NCBI RefSeq assembly: GCF_001269365.1
Contig: NZ_CXOM01000003.1
Location: forward strand, 186,001 to 250,000
Direction: 5' to 3'
DNA from: Limnohabitans sp. Rim11
GTDB taxonomy: Bacteria > Pseudomonadota > Gammaproteobacteria > Burkholderiales > Burkholderiaceae_C
DNA: 64,000 nucleotides
Below, in pieces: positions 35,544 through 48,988 of this stretch (its first letter is position 1; every line of letters starts with the position of its first letter). Under the pieces are notes generated by a model that did not search any database, had not been told where the DNA came from, and was given only the letters and a program-made list of their open reading frames with translations. The position numbers were made by a program, and so were the translations under genes.

Positions 35544-36518
35544 ATGAAACGTCGTACGAGTTGGGTGGCTGCCGCTGCCTTGTTGGCCCTTGGCGCCAGT
35601 GCTTCAGTCTTGGCACAAACTTACCCCAACAAAGTGGTCCGCTTGCAAGTGCCTTTTGCACCCGGCGGCACCACTGACATTGTGGCGCGCGTTATTTCCG
35701 AACCCTTGGGCAAAGCCTTGGGCCAGTCAGTCATTGTTGAAAACAAGGCGGGCGGCGGCGGTGTCGTGGGCGCCACCGAAACTGTGCGTGCAACACCCGA
35801 TGGCTATTCATTGGGCATGGCCACGGTCTCAACCACAGCAGCCAATCCTGCCATCAACCCTAAAAATCCCTACAACCCTGTGACGGATTTCACCCCCATC
35901 ATCAACATTGCGGCCACGCCTAATGTGATTGCGGTGCACCCCAGTTTTCCCGCTCGCAATTACAAAGATTTCGTTGCTGAACTCAAGAAAAATCCTGGCA
36001 AATATTCCTACGCGTCTTCCGGCACTGGCGGCATTGGCCACTTGCAAACTGAATTGTGGAAAAGCTTGGCTGGTGTGTTTATCACGCACATCCCTTACCG
36101 CGGTGCGGGCCCTGCTTTGAATGACACGGTTGCGGGTCAAGTGCCGATCATTTTTGACAACATGCCATCTGCTTTGCCATTCATCCAAACTGGCAAATTG
36201 ATTCCCATTGTGGTTGCTGCACCCCAGCGCCTCACACAGTTGCCCAACGTGCCTACCTTCAAAGAAGTGGGCTTGGAGCCTGTCAATCGCATGGCCTATT
36301 ACGGCATTTTGGGCCCTAAGAATTTGCCCAAAGAAGTGGTCGATAAGGTCAGCAATGGCGTCAAGAAAGCCCTGGAAGACCCAGCCGTTCGCAAGCGCAT
36401 TGAAGACACAGGTTCTTTGATTGTTGCCAATACCCCCGATCAGTTTGCCGCTCAAATCAAGGCCGAATTTGAGGTCTACAAAAAAGTGGTTGACGCTCAA
36501 GGCCTCAAGCTGGATTGA
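35544..36518 (+). CDS. Tripartite tricarboxylate transporter substrate-binding protein (orphan Bug)
   Basis: Periplasmic solute-binding protein, 324 residues. Signal peptide [20 protein letters not shown] with probable cleavage after about residue 25 (VLAQ). Bug signature [21 protein letters not shown], read in parts, and [32 protein letters not shown] at 35533-35538 is a strong ribosome-binding site. No TctA/TctB gene is next to it, so it must share a permease encoded elsewhere or act as a sensor; Bug paralogues are numerous in this family. Its stop overlaps xerD by one base. Confidence 0.93.
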   Translation: MKRRTSWVAAAALLALGASASVLAQTYPNKVVRLQVPFAPGGTTDIVARVISEPLGKALGQSVIVENKAGGGGVVGATETVRATPDGYSLGMATVSTTAANPAINPKNPYNPVTDFTPIINIAATPNVIAVHPSFPARNYKDFVAELKKNPGKYSYASSGTGGIGHLQTELWKSLAGVFITHIPYRGAGPALNDTVAGQVPIIFDNMPSALPFIQTGKLIPIVVAAPQRLTQLPNVPTFKEVGLEPVNRMAYYGILGPKNLPKEVVDKVSNGVKKALEDPAVRKRIEDTGSLIVANTPDQFAAQIKAEFEVYKKVVDAQGLKLD

Positions 36519-37426
36519 TGACCGACCACAACCAAACCGCCATCGACCGCTTTGTTGATGCGGTTTGGTTAGAGGACGGTTTGTCGGCCAACACCCTGGC
36601 CGCCTACCGCAGAGATCTCACTGCTCTGGCGCAGTGGTTGCAGGTTCATGCCGCCACTGCACTTGATGCCGCGCAAGAGTCTCACTTGCAAGCTTATTTT
36701 GCAGCTCGGCACAGCCTCTCCAAAGCCACCTCCGCCAATCGCCGCCTGACGGTCTTCAAGCGTTACTTTCGTTGGGCATTGCGAGAGCGCATTGTTGGGG
36801 TCGATCCCACCTTAAGGATGCTGGCCGCCAAGCAAGCCTTGCGTGTGCCCAAAACATTGTCCGAAGACCAAGTTGATGCGCTTTTGTCTGCGCCCGACGC
36901 CAACACCTCCCTGGGATTGAGAGACAAGGCCATGCTGGAGTTGTTGTACGCCAGTGGCTTGCGGGTGTCCGAATTGGTTAAGCTTAAAACGCTGCATGTA
37001 TCTCTGAACGAAGGCGTCTTGCGAATCATGGGCAAAGGCAGCAAAGAGCGCTTGGTGCCTTTTGGCGACATGGCCAGAGACAGTTTGCTCAGTTACATGC
37101 AAAACGCACGTGGCGCGTTGCTGGGTGCCAAACAAACCGACGATTTGTTTGTGACGGCCAGTGGTCCCAAGGCAGGTACGGCCATGTCACGCATCATGTT
37201 TTGGAGCTTGATTAAAAAGTATGCGGTATTGGCTGGTATCACTGCGCCTTTGTCGCCGCATACCCTGCGACATGCATTTGCAACGCACTTGCTCAATCAC
37301 GGGGCAGATCTGAGGTCAGTGCAAGTGCTGTTGGGGCATGCCGATATTTCAACCACCACCATCTACACCCATGTGGCCAGAGAGCGCTTGAAGAACTTGC
37401 ACGCGCAGCACCATCCGCGCGGGTGA
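36518..37426 (+). CDS. xerD: Site-specific tyrosine recombinase XerD
   Basis: Resolves chromosome dimers at dif with XerC. 302 residues. N-terminal core-binding domain (about 7-90), then the catalytic domain with Arg149 (SGLRVSEL), Lys173 (GKGSKER), His248 and Arg251 (HTLRHAFATHLL), His274 (LLGHADISTT) and nucleophile Tyr283 (TTIYTHV). Complete catalytic set, normal length. XerD rather than XerC is judged from overall resemblance. ATG 36518 shares its A with the Bug stop (TGATG), an unusual pairing. Confidence 0.93.
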   Translation: MTDHNQTAIDRFVDAVWLEDGLSANTLAAYRRDLTALAQWLQVHAATALDAAQESHLQAYFAARHSLSKATSANRRLTVFKRYFRWALRERIVGVDPTLRMLAAKQALRVPKTLSEDQVDALLSAPDANTSLGLRDKAMLELLYASGLRVSELVKLKTLHVSLNEGVLRIMGKGSKERLVPFGDMARDSLLSYMQNARGALLGAKQTDDLFVTASGPKAGTAMSRIMFWSLIKKYAVLAGITAPLSPHTLRHAFATHLLNHGADLRSVQVLLGHADISTTTIYTHVARERLKNLHAQHHPRG

Positions 37427-37438
37427 ATGTTGGCCGAT

Positions 37439-38707
37439 TTAGAAATGAATTGAAATGGCATCGATCACTTTGTAGTGATCGTCGACCACTGGCATCCAGC
37501 GCCATTTGTCGAAGGTGGTGCAGGGGTGTGAAATGCCACTGCCAATGATTTGCCCCACAAAGGGCTGTTCATCATGGGGCGCCTGCGAATGAAAGTGCAG
37601 ATACGCATGTTGATCGTTCAAGGCTTTAATTTCCCAATGGGCAGGCACTGAGCGTGCGGTGCTGTCGCCTACTTGGGCGCGCCAAATTGGAATGGGTAAA
37701 TCCATGTCAAATGAAACGTCTCGTTTGCCCATCGACAAAATAGCCAAACCAGGTTCGGGGCATGACTGCACGCGGCTGAGTACTTCCAATGCGGGCTTGA
37801 GTGTTTCGCGCAATTGCAATCGCTCACCCACACACTGCAACATTTTTTTGTAATGCACATGATCGTGGGTCAGGTAGCAACCGGAACGTAAAACACCGCG
37901 GGTAGGGTGCTTTAGGACAGGCTTCAAATTCTTTGCCACCAAGTCAAAGATGGCTGAGCCACCAGCCGTCAGTAAGACTTCTTCACACTCGAACAAATCG
38001 GCTGCTTCACACGCTTGAGCCAAATCTTGAACGCGCGCCATGAGCTCGGCCACAGACGATGTGTCTTGATCATGGTTGCAGGTGGCCAGTGCGCCTTCAT
38101 AGCACTCAATGCCGCACAAAGACAAGCCAGGCATGGCCTTGATTCTTTGGGCTAAAGCCATTGCTTGTGAATGATTGCGGCAGCCGGTTCGTTTGCCATC
38201 CATGCCCAGTTCGATCAGCACTGTGAATATCACTTTGACTGCTTGCTTAGCCTGCCATGCCTCAATGGCATCCAGTTGGGGCATGGAATCGACCAAAAAG
38301 TAAATTCTGGCTGAGGGGTGATCAAGTAGCAGCTTGGCAAGCGTGTCTAGGTCGGCAGCCTGAAAAACTTGGTTGGCAATGATGACCCGCTGAACGCCAT
38401 GCCGAATGCACAGCCCCGCTTGAAATACATTGGCAAAACTGATGCCCCATGCGCCTGCTTTCAGTTGCATGCTGTAGAGCTCTGGCGACATGGTGGTTTT
38501 GCCATGAGGCGCGATGTCCAAACCGCGATGGCGACAAAAGTCATGCATCCACCCTAAGTTGTGCGCGAGGGCGTTTTGCTTGAGAACCGCCAAGGGCAGC
38601 GACAAGTGGCCTTCCAATAACGCCCAGCCTTGCTCACCGACTTGCGTCAAGTCAACTGGCTTTAAATGGCGAGGAAATCCTTTGTACGAAGCATCGATGT
38701 GTGTCAT
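37439..38707 (-). CDS. D-serine dehydratase-like / amino acid deaminase (fold type III)
   Basis: PLP enzyme of the alanine-racemase-fold DSD1 family, probably deaminating D-serine or a related beta-hydroxy amino acid. 422 residues from ATG 38707. Schiff-base Lys70 in APHGKTTMSPEL, then IANQVFQAADLDTL, RTGCRNHSQAMAL and SGCYLTHDH. In the C-terminus HPC (His394, Cys396) matches the paired His/Cys zinc ligands of eukaryotic-type D-serine dehydratases. Lies eight bases after the DUF455 gene, same strand. Substrate is inferred. Confidence 0.85.
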   Translation of the reverse strand: MTHIDASYKGFPRHLKPVDLTQVGEQGWALLEGHLSLPLAVLKQNALAHNLGWMHDFCRHRGLDIAPHGKTTMSPELYSMQLKAGAWGISFANVFQAGLCIRHGVQRVIIANQVFQAADLDTLAKLLLDHPSARIYFLVDSMPQLDAIEAWQAKQAVKVIFTVLIELGMDGKRTGCRNHSQAMALAQRIKAMPGLSLCGIECYEGALATCNHDQDTSSVAELMARVQDLAQACEAADLFECEEVLLTAGGSAIFDLVAKNLKPVLKHPTRGVLRSGCYLTHDHVHYKKMLQCVGERLQLRETLKPALEVLSRVQSCPEPGLAILSMGKRDVSFDMDLPIPIWRAQVGDSTARSVPAHWEIKALNDQHAYLHFHSQAPHDEQPFVGQIIGSGISHPCTTFDKWRWMPVVDDHYKVIDAISIHF

Positions 38708-38715
38708 CAAGTTAT

Positions 38716-39531
38716 TTACAAACCATTGGCCGCTAAGTAATTTAGTTCTTCATCATCGAAGCCTGCCAAACGTCTGGCTTCAAGGTTGTAGGGCGACTTG
38801 AGTTTGGGTGCATCGTATTGTTGAATCAATTCGCGGTAAGTGGCAATCGGGTCGAGCCCGCGTTCTTGACAGACAAAGCGATACCAACGATTGCCTGCAG
38901 CCACATGGCCAATTTCATCTTCCAGAATGATGTCCAGAATTCGCCCTGCAGCCAAGTCACCTGCGCTGATCAATTTGTTCTTCACGCCAGGTGACGCATC
39001 TAAACCTCGCGCCTCCATGGTTCTGGGGACCAAGCCGATGCGGGCCAAAATGTCACCCTTGGTGCGCTCGGCCATGTCCCACAAAGAGTTATGCGCAGGG
39101 AAGGGGCCGTAGTCAAAGCCCATGCCGACCAAATGCCGTTGCAGCAGCAAAAAGTGCTTGGCTTCTTCTTTGGCGATGCGCACCCAGTCGCGGTAGAAGT
39201 CTTCGGGCATGCTGCTGAAACGCCATACCACATCGAGCGCCAAATCGATGGCGTTAAGTTCAATGTGGGCAATGGCGTGCAGCAATAAAGCACGGCCTTC
39301 GGGTGTGTTGAGCGGTTTGGCTTTGAGGCTGGTATGCGATACCAGCACGGGTTGGGCGGGGCGCCCCGGAATGCTGCCAGGATCGGCTATTGCGGCTTGG
39401 GTGTCCAACTTCAAATCTTCCGGCAGGGCCAAAGTAAGCTCTGCCTTCAAGACGGCATTTTTCTCAAGCAAGGGCGTCAGGACGGCCAGTCGAAGGTCTG
39501 TGGCAACGGGGGGCATTTCGGCGCGTGGCAT
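38716..39531 (-). CDS. DUF455 ferritin-like protein
   Basis: 271 residues; predicted four-helix di-iron carboxylate fold. Metal-ligand-like motifs: [12 protein letters not shown] (His89, Glu91), EEAKHF (Glu123, His126) and [13 protein letters not shown], spaced as in ferritin-like and MiaE-like hydroxylases. No signal peptide. Substrate and role unknown. TAAAAT (39542-39537, minus) ends five bases before ATG 39531 and may be a -10 with almost no leader. Divergent from the gamma-carbonic anhydrase gene, 58 bases away. Confidence 0.85.
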   Translation of the reverse strand: MPRAEMPPVATDLRLAVLTPLLEKNAVLKAELTLALPEDLKLDTQAAIADPGSIPGRPAQPVLVSHTSLKAKPLNTPEGRALLLHAIAHIELNAIDLALDVVWRFSSMPEDFYRDWVRIAKEEAKHFLLLQRHLVGMGFDYGPFPAHNSLWDMAERTKGDILARIGLVPRTMEARGLDASPGVKNKLISAGDLAAGRILDIILEDEIGHVAAGNRWYRFVCQERGLDPIATYRELIQQYDAPKLKSPYNLEARRLAGFDDEELNYLAANGL

Positions 39532-39589
39532 GCCCTATTTTAGGGGTGCCTACAATGGAGGTTTTGTGTCAAGGCTAAAGAGGTCTGAA

Positions 39590-40114
39590 ATGGCAATTTA
39601 TTCGTTAGATGACAAGCACCCCAAAGTCGCGGAGGGCGCTTGGGTCGCCGATAGCGCGCAGGTGATGGGCGCTGTCGAATTGGGCGTGAACGCCAGTGTT
39701 TGGTTTGGCACCATCATTCGCGGCGACACCGAAACCATTGTCATTGGCGAAGGCTCAAACATTCAGGACTGCTCTGTTTTGCATGCAGACATTGACAAGC
39801 CCCTGACGGTGGGCAAAAACGTCACGGTGGGTCATCAGGTCATGTTGCACGGGTGCACCATCGGCGATGAGTCCTTGATTGGCATTGGCGCTGTGGTTTT
39901 GAATGGCGCCAAGATTGGTAAGAATTGTTTGGTGGGTGCAGGGTCCTTGGTCACCGAGGGCAAAGAATTTCCGGATGGCTCCATGATCATGGGCTCACCA
40001 GCCAAAGTGGTTCGCGAGTTGTCCCCAGAGCAAATTCAAGGCTTGCGAATGTCTGCCAAGCACTACATCGAGAATGCACATCGCTTTCAATCGGGTTTGA
40101 AAAAAATTGTCTGA
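39590..40114 (+). CDS. Gamma-class carbonic anhydrase family protein
   Basis: Left-handed beta-helix trimer with metal ligands His65 (SVLHADID), His82 and His87 ([13 protein letters not shown]). 174 residues. Hexapeptide repeats run through about 15-135. Members of the YrdA/PaaY branch often lack proven carbonic anhydrase activity. ATG 39590 follows AGAGG by five bases. A TACAAT at 39551-39556 is a plausible -10. Its last eight bases overlap the TTG start of hslO. Confidence 0.92.
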   Translation: MAIYSLDDKHPKVAEGAWVADSAQVMGAVELGVNASVWFGTIIRGDTETIVIGEGSNIQDCSVLHADIDKPLTVGKNVTVGHQVMLHGCTIGDESLIGIGAVVLNGAKIGKNCLVGAGSLVTEGKEFPDGSMIMGSPAKVVRELSPEQIQGLRMSAKHYIENAHRFQSGLKKIV

Positions 40115-41096
40115 ACTTCATAAATTTCTTTTTGATGGTTTGCCCGTTAGGGGCGCCATCGTTCGCTTAACCGATGCATGGCAAGAGATTCTCAAGCGCC
40201 GCGCGGCCAACAACGAAACCGGTGCATATCCTGCGCCAGTGACTGAGCTATTGGGTCAGATGTCGGCTGCTGCGGTGTTGATGCAAGCCAACATCAAATT
40301 CAATGGCGCCTTGGTCTTGCAAATCTTTGGCGATGGCCCCGCCAAGTTGGCCGTGGTTGAAGTACAGCCCGACTTTGGTGTGCGCGCAACGGCAACACTC
40401 CAAGGCGAAGTGGCGCCAGATGCCAGCCTGAGTCAAATGGTGAACCAAAACAACGAAGGTCGCTGTGCCATTACTTTGGACCCCCTAGACCGCATGCCAG
40501 GACAGCAACCCTATCAGGGGGTGGTGCCTTTGTTTGGCGATCAAAAGGAAAAGCTTGAGAAATTGAGCGAAGTCCTAGAGCACTACATGTTGCAATCAGA
40601 GCAACTGGATACCACCTTGGTTTTGGCCGCCAACATGGACGTGGCTGCGGGTATATTGATTCAAAGACTGCCCCTGGAAGGTTCTGGCAACTTGGCTGGC
40701 AAGTACGACTCGGTGGAGCGAGAAGCCGCCTTGGGTCAGAGTGAAGACTACAACCGCATTTCTATTTTGGCCAAAAGCTTGAAAGCTGAAGAGCTATTAG
40801 GCTTAGACATTGAGACGGTATTGCACCGTTTGTTCTGGGAAGAACCCTTGCTGCGCTTTGAGCCGCTGGTCGGAGAAACCGGCCCCAAATTTCACTGCAG
40901 CTGCAGCCGCGAGCGCGTGGGTCGCATGATCAAAGGCTTGGGTGTGGCAGAGGTGGAGAGTATTTTGTCGGAGCGTGAAAACATCGAAGTGGGTTGCGAG
41001 TTTTGCGGCAAGCAATACCATTTTGACCCTGTCGATGCAGCCAGCCTCTTCACACAACCAGAAGCCATACCGCCAACAGGTCCTTCAGTTCACTGA
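40107..41096 (+). CDS. hslO: Redox-regulated chaperone Hsp33
   Basis: Holdase chaperone activated by disulfide formation and zinc loss under oxidative stress. 329 residues. The C-terminal redox switch is intact: Cys264-x-Cys266 ([11 protein letters not shown]) and Cys297-x2-Cys300 ([12 protein letters not shown]). The start must be TTG 40107, because it gives the family N-terminus [16 protein letters not shown] and no ATG fits. It overlaps the carbonic anhydrase end by eight bases. Slightly longer C-terminal tail than usual. Confidence 0.95.
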   Translation: MSELHKFLFDGLPVRGAIVRLTDAWQEILKRRAANNETGAYPAPVTELLGQMSAAAVLMQANIKFNGALVLQIFGDGPAKLAVVEVQPDFGVRATATLQGEVAPDASLSQMVNQNNEGRCAITLDPLDRMPGQQPYQGVVPLFGDQKEKLEKLSEVLEHYMLQSEQLDTTLVLAANMDVAAGILIQRLPLEGSGNLAGKYDSVEREAALGQSEDYNRISILAKSLKAEELLGLDIETVLHRLFWEEPLLRFEPLVGETGPKFHCSCSRERVGRMIKGLGVAEVESILSERENIEVGCEFCGKQYHFDPVDAASLFTQPEAIPPTGPSVH

Positions 41097-41809
41097 TTTG
41101 TCTGAGTTTGATCTGACTTCAGCAAGTCGCTGAACAATTTGTGCTCGCATTCCGCATCGCTGCACAAATCGCAGCGCCAGGCCATCTTGCCTTTGTTCAA
41201 ACCATATTGACTCTCGTCTCTTTGTGTTTGGATGGCTTTGTAGCTGCTGAGGTGCTGACCCAAGTCGCCACTTAATTCACCGACGCCTTCGCGGATGGCC
41301 ATTAGCGCGGCATACAAGCGCGCATCGGATTTACCGTAAATCACTTTAAAGGGCAGTTGTGCACTTTGCAAGGCCTGACGAAGCAAATTGTCGACGGGCT
41401 CGCGCACATGAGCGCCATCGCGTTGCAAACCATCCGGAACCCAAGCCACGTCCAGACCCATCACCAGCGTTAAATCAAATTGCGCTTGTTGCTGAAGCGC
41501 TTGGGCATAAAGTGATTTGTCTTGAAAAATGTAGTCGCTGTAAATGGCAGTCATGAGAGGACTGGTGTCCGCAATCACCCAGCCCTTGCTGATTGAGAAA
41601 ATACGTTCAGCGTGTTGTTGTGCAATGGCGGCCTGTTCGTGCGCTTGGGGCGTTCTGCCATGGGCGTCGCACCATTCTCTGAGAGTTTCAGGCACTGCAG
41701 TGACCTCCAAGCCCTGAGCCCTAAGCGCCTGAGAGATGCCCTCGCAGATGCTGGTTTTGCCAGTACTCTCTGCGCCAAGTAAAGCGATGCGAATAGGCTC
41801 AGTGCGCAT
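41090..41809 (-). CDS. NadR-type nucleotide kinase (probable ribosylnicotinamide kinase)
   Basis: P-loop kinase of 239 residues, resembling the C-terminal kinase domain of NadR. Walker A GAESTGKTS at 12-20; VPETLREW and the Asp81-Thr-Ser (IADTSPLMTAIY) match the nicotinamide riboside kinase pattern. There is no adenylyltransferase domain. The tail ends with Cys213, Cys216, Cys221 and His223 (CDLCSDAECEH), which could bind zinc and is unexpected for this kinase. Overlaps pnuC by 11 bases; together they would import and phosphorylate nicotinamide riboside. Converges on hslO with a seven-base overlap. Confidence 0.85.
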   Translation of the reverse strand: MRTEPIRIALLGAESTGKTSICEGISQALRAQGLEVTAVPETLREWCDAHGRTPQAHEQAAIAQQHAERIFSISKGWVIADTSPLMTAIYSDYIFQDKSLYAQALQQQAQFDLTLVMGLDVAWVPDGLQRDGAHVREPVDNLLRQALQSAQLPFKVIYGKSDARLYAALMAIREGVGELSGDLGQHLSSYKAIQTQRDESQYGLNKGKMAWRCDLCSDAECEHKLFSDLLKSDQTQTNQ

Positions 41810-42386
41810 GTTGTTTTCGCCAGGCTTTCAAGCCCACCACGCTGAGCACGGCAAAGACAAAGTAGAGGAGAGCAGTTAGCCAAAGGTTTTGCGTAACCAT
41901 CAGTGCAACGGTCAGGATGTTGACTGCCAGCCATACCCACCAAGTCTCTATTTTTTTTTGGCCTAATAAATATTGCCCTAACAATGCCAAGGCGGTAATC
42001 AAGGCGTCTAAACCGACGACCTTGCTGTCGGAAAAGTGTTGGAGAACCACCGTGCAAAAAGACCAGGCCAGAAGTGTTGCCACCCCTGCTCGTTGCCATT
42101 CATGGCGTTGAAGTGAGCTGATTGGGAGTAGGTCAGTGACGGTCATGTCTGCAGAAGCCGCACTCTGGGATCGGCCTTGAAGCCACTTTTGCCAGCCCCA
42201 GACCGCCATCACGATGAACATCACCTGCAATGCCGCTTGTCCATAAAGCGCTGTTTTCCAAAAAACATAGCCATAAAGAACAGAGCTGAGGATGGTCAAT
42301 AACCATCCCCAATGAATTTGTCGAATATTGCAATAAACCATTGCCAACGACAGAACAAAACCGGCCAGTTCGACCGAGTCCATCAT
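41799..42386 (-). CDS. pnuC: Nicotinamide riboside transporter PnuC
   Basis: Facilitator for nicotinamide riboside or a related vitamin. 195 residues, about seven transmembrane segments. Typical PnuC features: an early Asn/Trp-containing pore helix (NIRQIHWGWLLTILSSVLYG), QVMFIVMAVWGWQKWL, and WWVWLAVNILTVALMV near the C-terminus. Two ATGs in tandem at the start; the first overlaps the ftsB stop (ATGA). The adjacent NadR-type kinase supports nicotinamide riboside over thiamin or riboflavin. Confidence 0.92.
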   Translation of the reverse strand: MMDSVELAGFVLSLAMVYCNIRQIHWGWLLTILSSVLYGYVFWKTALYGQAALQVMFIVMAVWGWQKWLQGRSQSAASADMTVTDLLPISSLQRHEWQRAGVATLLAWSFCTVVLQHFSDSKVVGLDALITALALLGQYLLGQKKIETWWVWLAVNILTVALMVTQNLWLTALLYFVFAVLSVVGLKAWRKQHAH

Positions 42387-42664
42387 TTTTCGATCTGTAC
42401 AAAAATTTCGTTGGCTTTGACCATGCCCAGTTCGTGGCGGGCACGTTCTTCGACGGTGTTCAGACCTTCTTTGAGGTCGTTCACTTCAGAGTTGAGTTGG
42501 CTGTTGATGCGCTTGGCTTTGGCATTCAACTCGTTTTGCTCTTTGATTTTATTTTCAAGCTCAATGACAGTAGGAACGCCGCCTTTGCCCAGCCAAATTT
42601 GTCCTTGCAAGATCAGCAGCAAGGCGATCAGGACGGCTGGCCAAAAACGGTTTTCCATGAGCAT
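42383..42664 (-). CDS. ftsB: Cell division protein FtsB
   Basis: Divisome subunit forming a complex with FtsL and FtsQ. 93 residues: a short cytosolic start, one transmembrane helix (about 8-26), then a periplasmic coiled coil (ELENKIKEQNELNAKAKRIN and on) and the conserved VEERARHELGMVKANEIFVQ end. Start ATG 42664 or the second ATG at 42658, two codons on. 22 bases after eno, the usual proteobacterial order. Confidence 0.94.
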   Translation of the reverse strand: MLMENRFWPAVLIALLLILQGQIWLGKGGVPTVIELENKIKEQNELNAKAKRINSQLNSEVNDLKEGLNTVEERARHELGMVKANEIFVQIEK

Positions 42665-42686
42665 TGAATATGTCGATGCGGATTAA

Positions 42687-43991
<1,305 letters not shown>

Positions 43992-44035
43992 TTAAAAATC
44001 GTTAAATCCAAAAAACAACTGAATGATGCAATCAA

Positions 44036-44890
44036 TCACTGGAAATTATTTTCAAGGAAGGGGTTCTTTTTGGTGACTGCGTCGAGTTCCAGCAAAGTTT
44101 CCAGCAGGGCTTTCATGTGTTGCAAAGGCACGGCGTTGGGGCCGTCAGACATGGCCTCTGCGGGGTTAGGGTGTGTTTCCATGAACAAACCCGCCACACC
44201 CACCGCCACGGCTGCTCGTGACAAGACTGGCACCATCTCCCGCATGCCGCCAGAACTGGTGCCTTGGCCGCCTGGCAATTGAACCGAATGGGTGGCGTCA
44301 AACACCACGGGCGCGCCGGTTTCGCGCATGATGGCCAAGCTGCGCATGTCAGACACCAAGTTGTTGTAGCCAAAGCTGACGCCGCGCTCACACGCCATGA
44401 AGTTGTCTTCTGGCAAGCCTGCTTCACGGGCCGCTGCACGCGCTTTGTCGATCACGTTCTTCATGTCGTGAGGGGCCAAAAACTGCCCCTTCTTGATGTT
44501 GACCGGTTTGCCTGATTGGGCCACGGCACGAATGAAGTCAGTTTGGCGGCACAAGAACGCGGGCGTTTGCAGCACGTCAACAATGGAGGCAACAACAGGG
44601 ATGTCGGCTTCGGTGTGCACATCGGTGAGGATGGGGACGTGCAATTCACGCTTGACCTTGGCCAAAATTTCCAAGCCTTTTTCCATGCCAGGACCGCGGA
44701 AGGTGCTGCCAGAAGAGCGGTTGGCTTTGTCGTAACTGCTCTTGAAAATAAAAGGGATTCCCAAAGCGGATGTGATCTCTTTCAAGGTGCCCGCTGTGTC
44801 CATTTGCAACTGCTCGGATTCAATGACGCAGGGGCCAGCAATCAGGAAGAATCTTTGATCGAGGCCAACATTAAATCCGCACAGTTTCAT
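44036..44890 (-). CDS. kdsA: 3-deoxy-8-phosphooctulonate synthase (KDO-8-P synthase)
   Basis: Condenses phosphoenolpyruvate with arabinose 5-phosphate for lipopolysaccharide inner core. 284 residues. [31 protein letters not shown] (substrate loops), [19 protein letters not shown], and [18 protein letters not shown]. The Asn-type metal-independent versus Cys-type metal-dependent class was not resolved by eye. AAGGAA precedes ATG 44890. Follows pyrG by 27 bases. Confidence 0.96.
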   Translation of the reverse strand: MKLCGFNVGLDQRFFLIAGPCVIESEQLQMDTAGTLKEITSALGIPFIFKSSYDKANRSSGSTFRGPGMEKGLEILAKVKRELHVPILTDVHTEADIPVVASIVDVLQTPAFLCRQTDFIRAVAQSGKPVNIKKGQFLAPHDMKNVIDKARAAAREAGLPEDNFMACERGVSFGYNNLVSDMRSLAIMRETGAPVVFDATHSVQLPGGQGTSSGGMREMVPVLSRAAVAVGVAGLFMETHPNPAEAMSDGPNAVPLQHMKALLETLLELDAVTKKNPFLENNFQ

Positions 44891-44917
44891 GGTGTTCCTT
44901 GTTTCGTTACTTCAAAT

Positions 44918-47881
<2,964 letters not shown>

Positions 47882-47893
47882 ACGCTGAAAAAT

Positions 47894-48346
47894 ATGATGA
47901 ATGTTGACGTCAAAATTTTAGATCCCCGCATGGCAGATCAATTGCCCGCTTATGCCACACCAGGCAGTGCTGGCCTTGATTTGCGGGCTTGCTTGGACGC
48001 CCCAGTCACCTTGCAGCCCAATGCTTGGCAATTGATTTCTACGGGCTTGTCGGTTTATCTCAAAGACCCTGGTTTTGCGGCCATGTTGTTGCCACGCTCT
48101 GGCTTGGGCCACAAGCATGGCATTGTGTTGGGCAATCTGGTGGGTTTGATCGACAGCGATTACCAAGGCCCGCTGATGGTCAGTTGCTGGAATCGGAGCC
48201 AAGAGGCTTTCACCATTCAGCCCATGGAGCGCATTGCCCAGATGGTCATTGTCCCTGTGGTGCAGGCCAGATTCAATGTGGTGACTGAATTTGATGCCCC
48301 CAGCGAGCGCGGCGAGGGCGGCTACGGCTCGACAGGCAAACGATGA
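47894..48346 (+). CDS. dut: Deoxyuridine 5'-triphosphate nucleotidohydrolase (dUTPase)
   Basis: Hydrolyses dUTP to dUMP, limiting uracil in DNA. 150 residues, trimeric family. The five motifs are present: [36 protein letters not shown] with the catalytic Asp, [11 protein letters not shown], and the C-terminal arm [12 protein letters not shown]. Two ATGs start the frame; the first is used here. coaBC-dut is a common pairing. Confidence 0.96.
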   Translation: MMNVDVKILDPRMADQLPAYATPGSAGLDLRACLDAPVTLQPNAWQLISTGLSVYLKDPGFAAMLLPRSGLGHKHGIVLGNLVGLIDSDYQGPLMVSCWNRSQEAFTIQPMERIAQMVIVPVVQARFNVVTEFDAPSERGEGGYGSTGKR

Positions 48347-48387
48347 ATTTGATGGCTTAGGGATGCCCGCTTGCGAGCATGCCTTGA

Positions 48388-48417
48388 AGCTCAGTCCAGC
48401 TCAGTCAAGCTCAATGG
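48388..48417. repeat. Three 10-bp direct repeats between dut and the SlyD-like gene
   Basis: AGCTCAGTCC, AGCTCAGTCA and AGCTCAATGG in tandem; the last overlaps the stop codon of the convergent SlyD-like gene. Otherwise the 64-base gap holds nothing I can assign; a weak GC-rich dyad at 48362-48383 has no T run. Confidence 0.5.
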
Positions 48418-48944
48418 AGCAAGCCGCCACCTGAAGCGGGTGCATCGCCAATTTCAATTTTGAAAAAGCCAGTGCCGCAGGTGCCTGCTTCTTGTTCTTG
48501 ATCGGTGGCCAGTCGCACATGGTTGACTTTGAGGCTTAAGCGCAAGGCAATGCCAGACAGCGGATGATTGCCGTCAAGCACCACATGTTCTGGATAAATT
48601 TCGGTGATGGTGTACAGCACATTGCGGGGTGCATCGGGGTTGCAAGCCGATGGCAAGGCCGTGCCTTCAATGGTCAAGCCTTCCTCAATGTCTTTGGGGA
48701 ACAAGCCGCGTGGTTCTAGAAACAGCAAGTTCTCATCAAAGTCACCAAAGGCGTCTTCGGGTTCGAGGTGCAAATCGACCTTGGCGCCCACGATATGGCC
48801 TTGGAGCGCCTCTTCAATTTTGGGCAGCAAATCGTGGCCGCCAATGTAGAAGGCTACAGGCTCGTCGAGCTCGTCTAAAACTTCGCCCAAAGTATCTTTG
48901 AGCGTCCAGGTCAGTTCGACCACACATTGAGAAGTAATATCCAT
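48411..48944 (-). CDS. FKBP-type peptidyl-prolyl isomerase, SlyD-like
   Basis: 177 residues. The FKBP core is split by an insert-in-flap chaperone domain as in SlyD: FYIGGHDLLPKIEEALQGHIVG before, LDGNHPLSGIALRLSLKV after. The His-rich metal-binding tail of E. coli SlyD is missing; the tail instead has CGTGFFKIE and a short Gly/Ala end. Proline isomerase plus chaperone activity is expected from the family. GACAAT (48956-48951, minus) lies six bases before ATG 48944. Convergent with dut. Confidence 0.85.
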   Translation of the reverse strand: MDITSQCVVELTWTLKDTLGEVLDELDEPVAFYIGGHDLLPKIEEALQGHIVGAKVDLHLEPEDAFGDFDENLLFLEPRGLFPKDIEEGLTIEGTALPSACNPDAPRNVLYTITEIYPEHVVLDGNHPLSGIALRLSLKVNHVRLATDQEQEAGTCGTGFFKIEIGDAPASGGGLLH

Positions 48945-48988
48945 CCCAGAATTGTCGCAGTTTTGAAATCGATTTGGATCAGGTTCCT

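Noticed and set aside
36518-37426. Tyrosine recombinase as a mobile-element integrase
   Set aside because: Length, motifs and overall sequence match chromosomal XerD; no att repeats, tRNA end or phage genes nearby.
39543-39572. TTGACA on the minus strand as -35 for the DUF455 gene
   Set aside because: It is 24 bases from the nearest -10 (TAAAAT), too far for a sigma-70 promoter.
48362-48383. Terminator between dut and the SlyD-like gene
   Set aside because: The dyad is interrupted and no T run follows on either strand.
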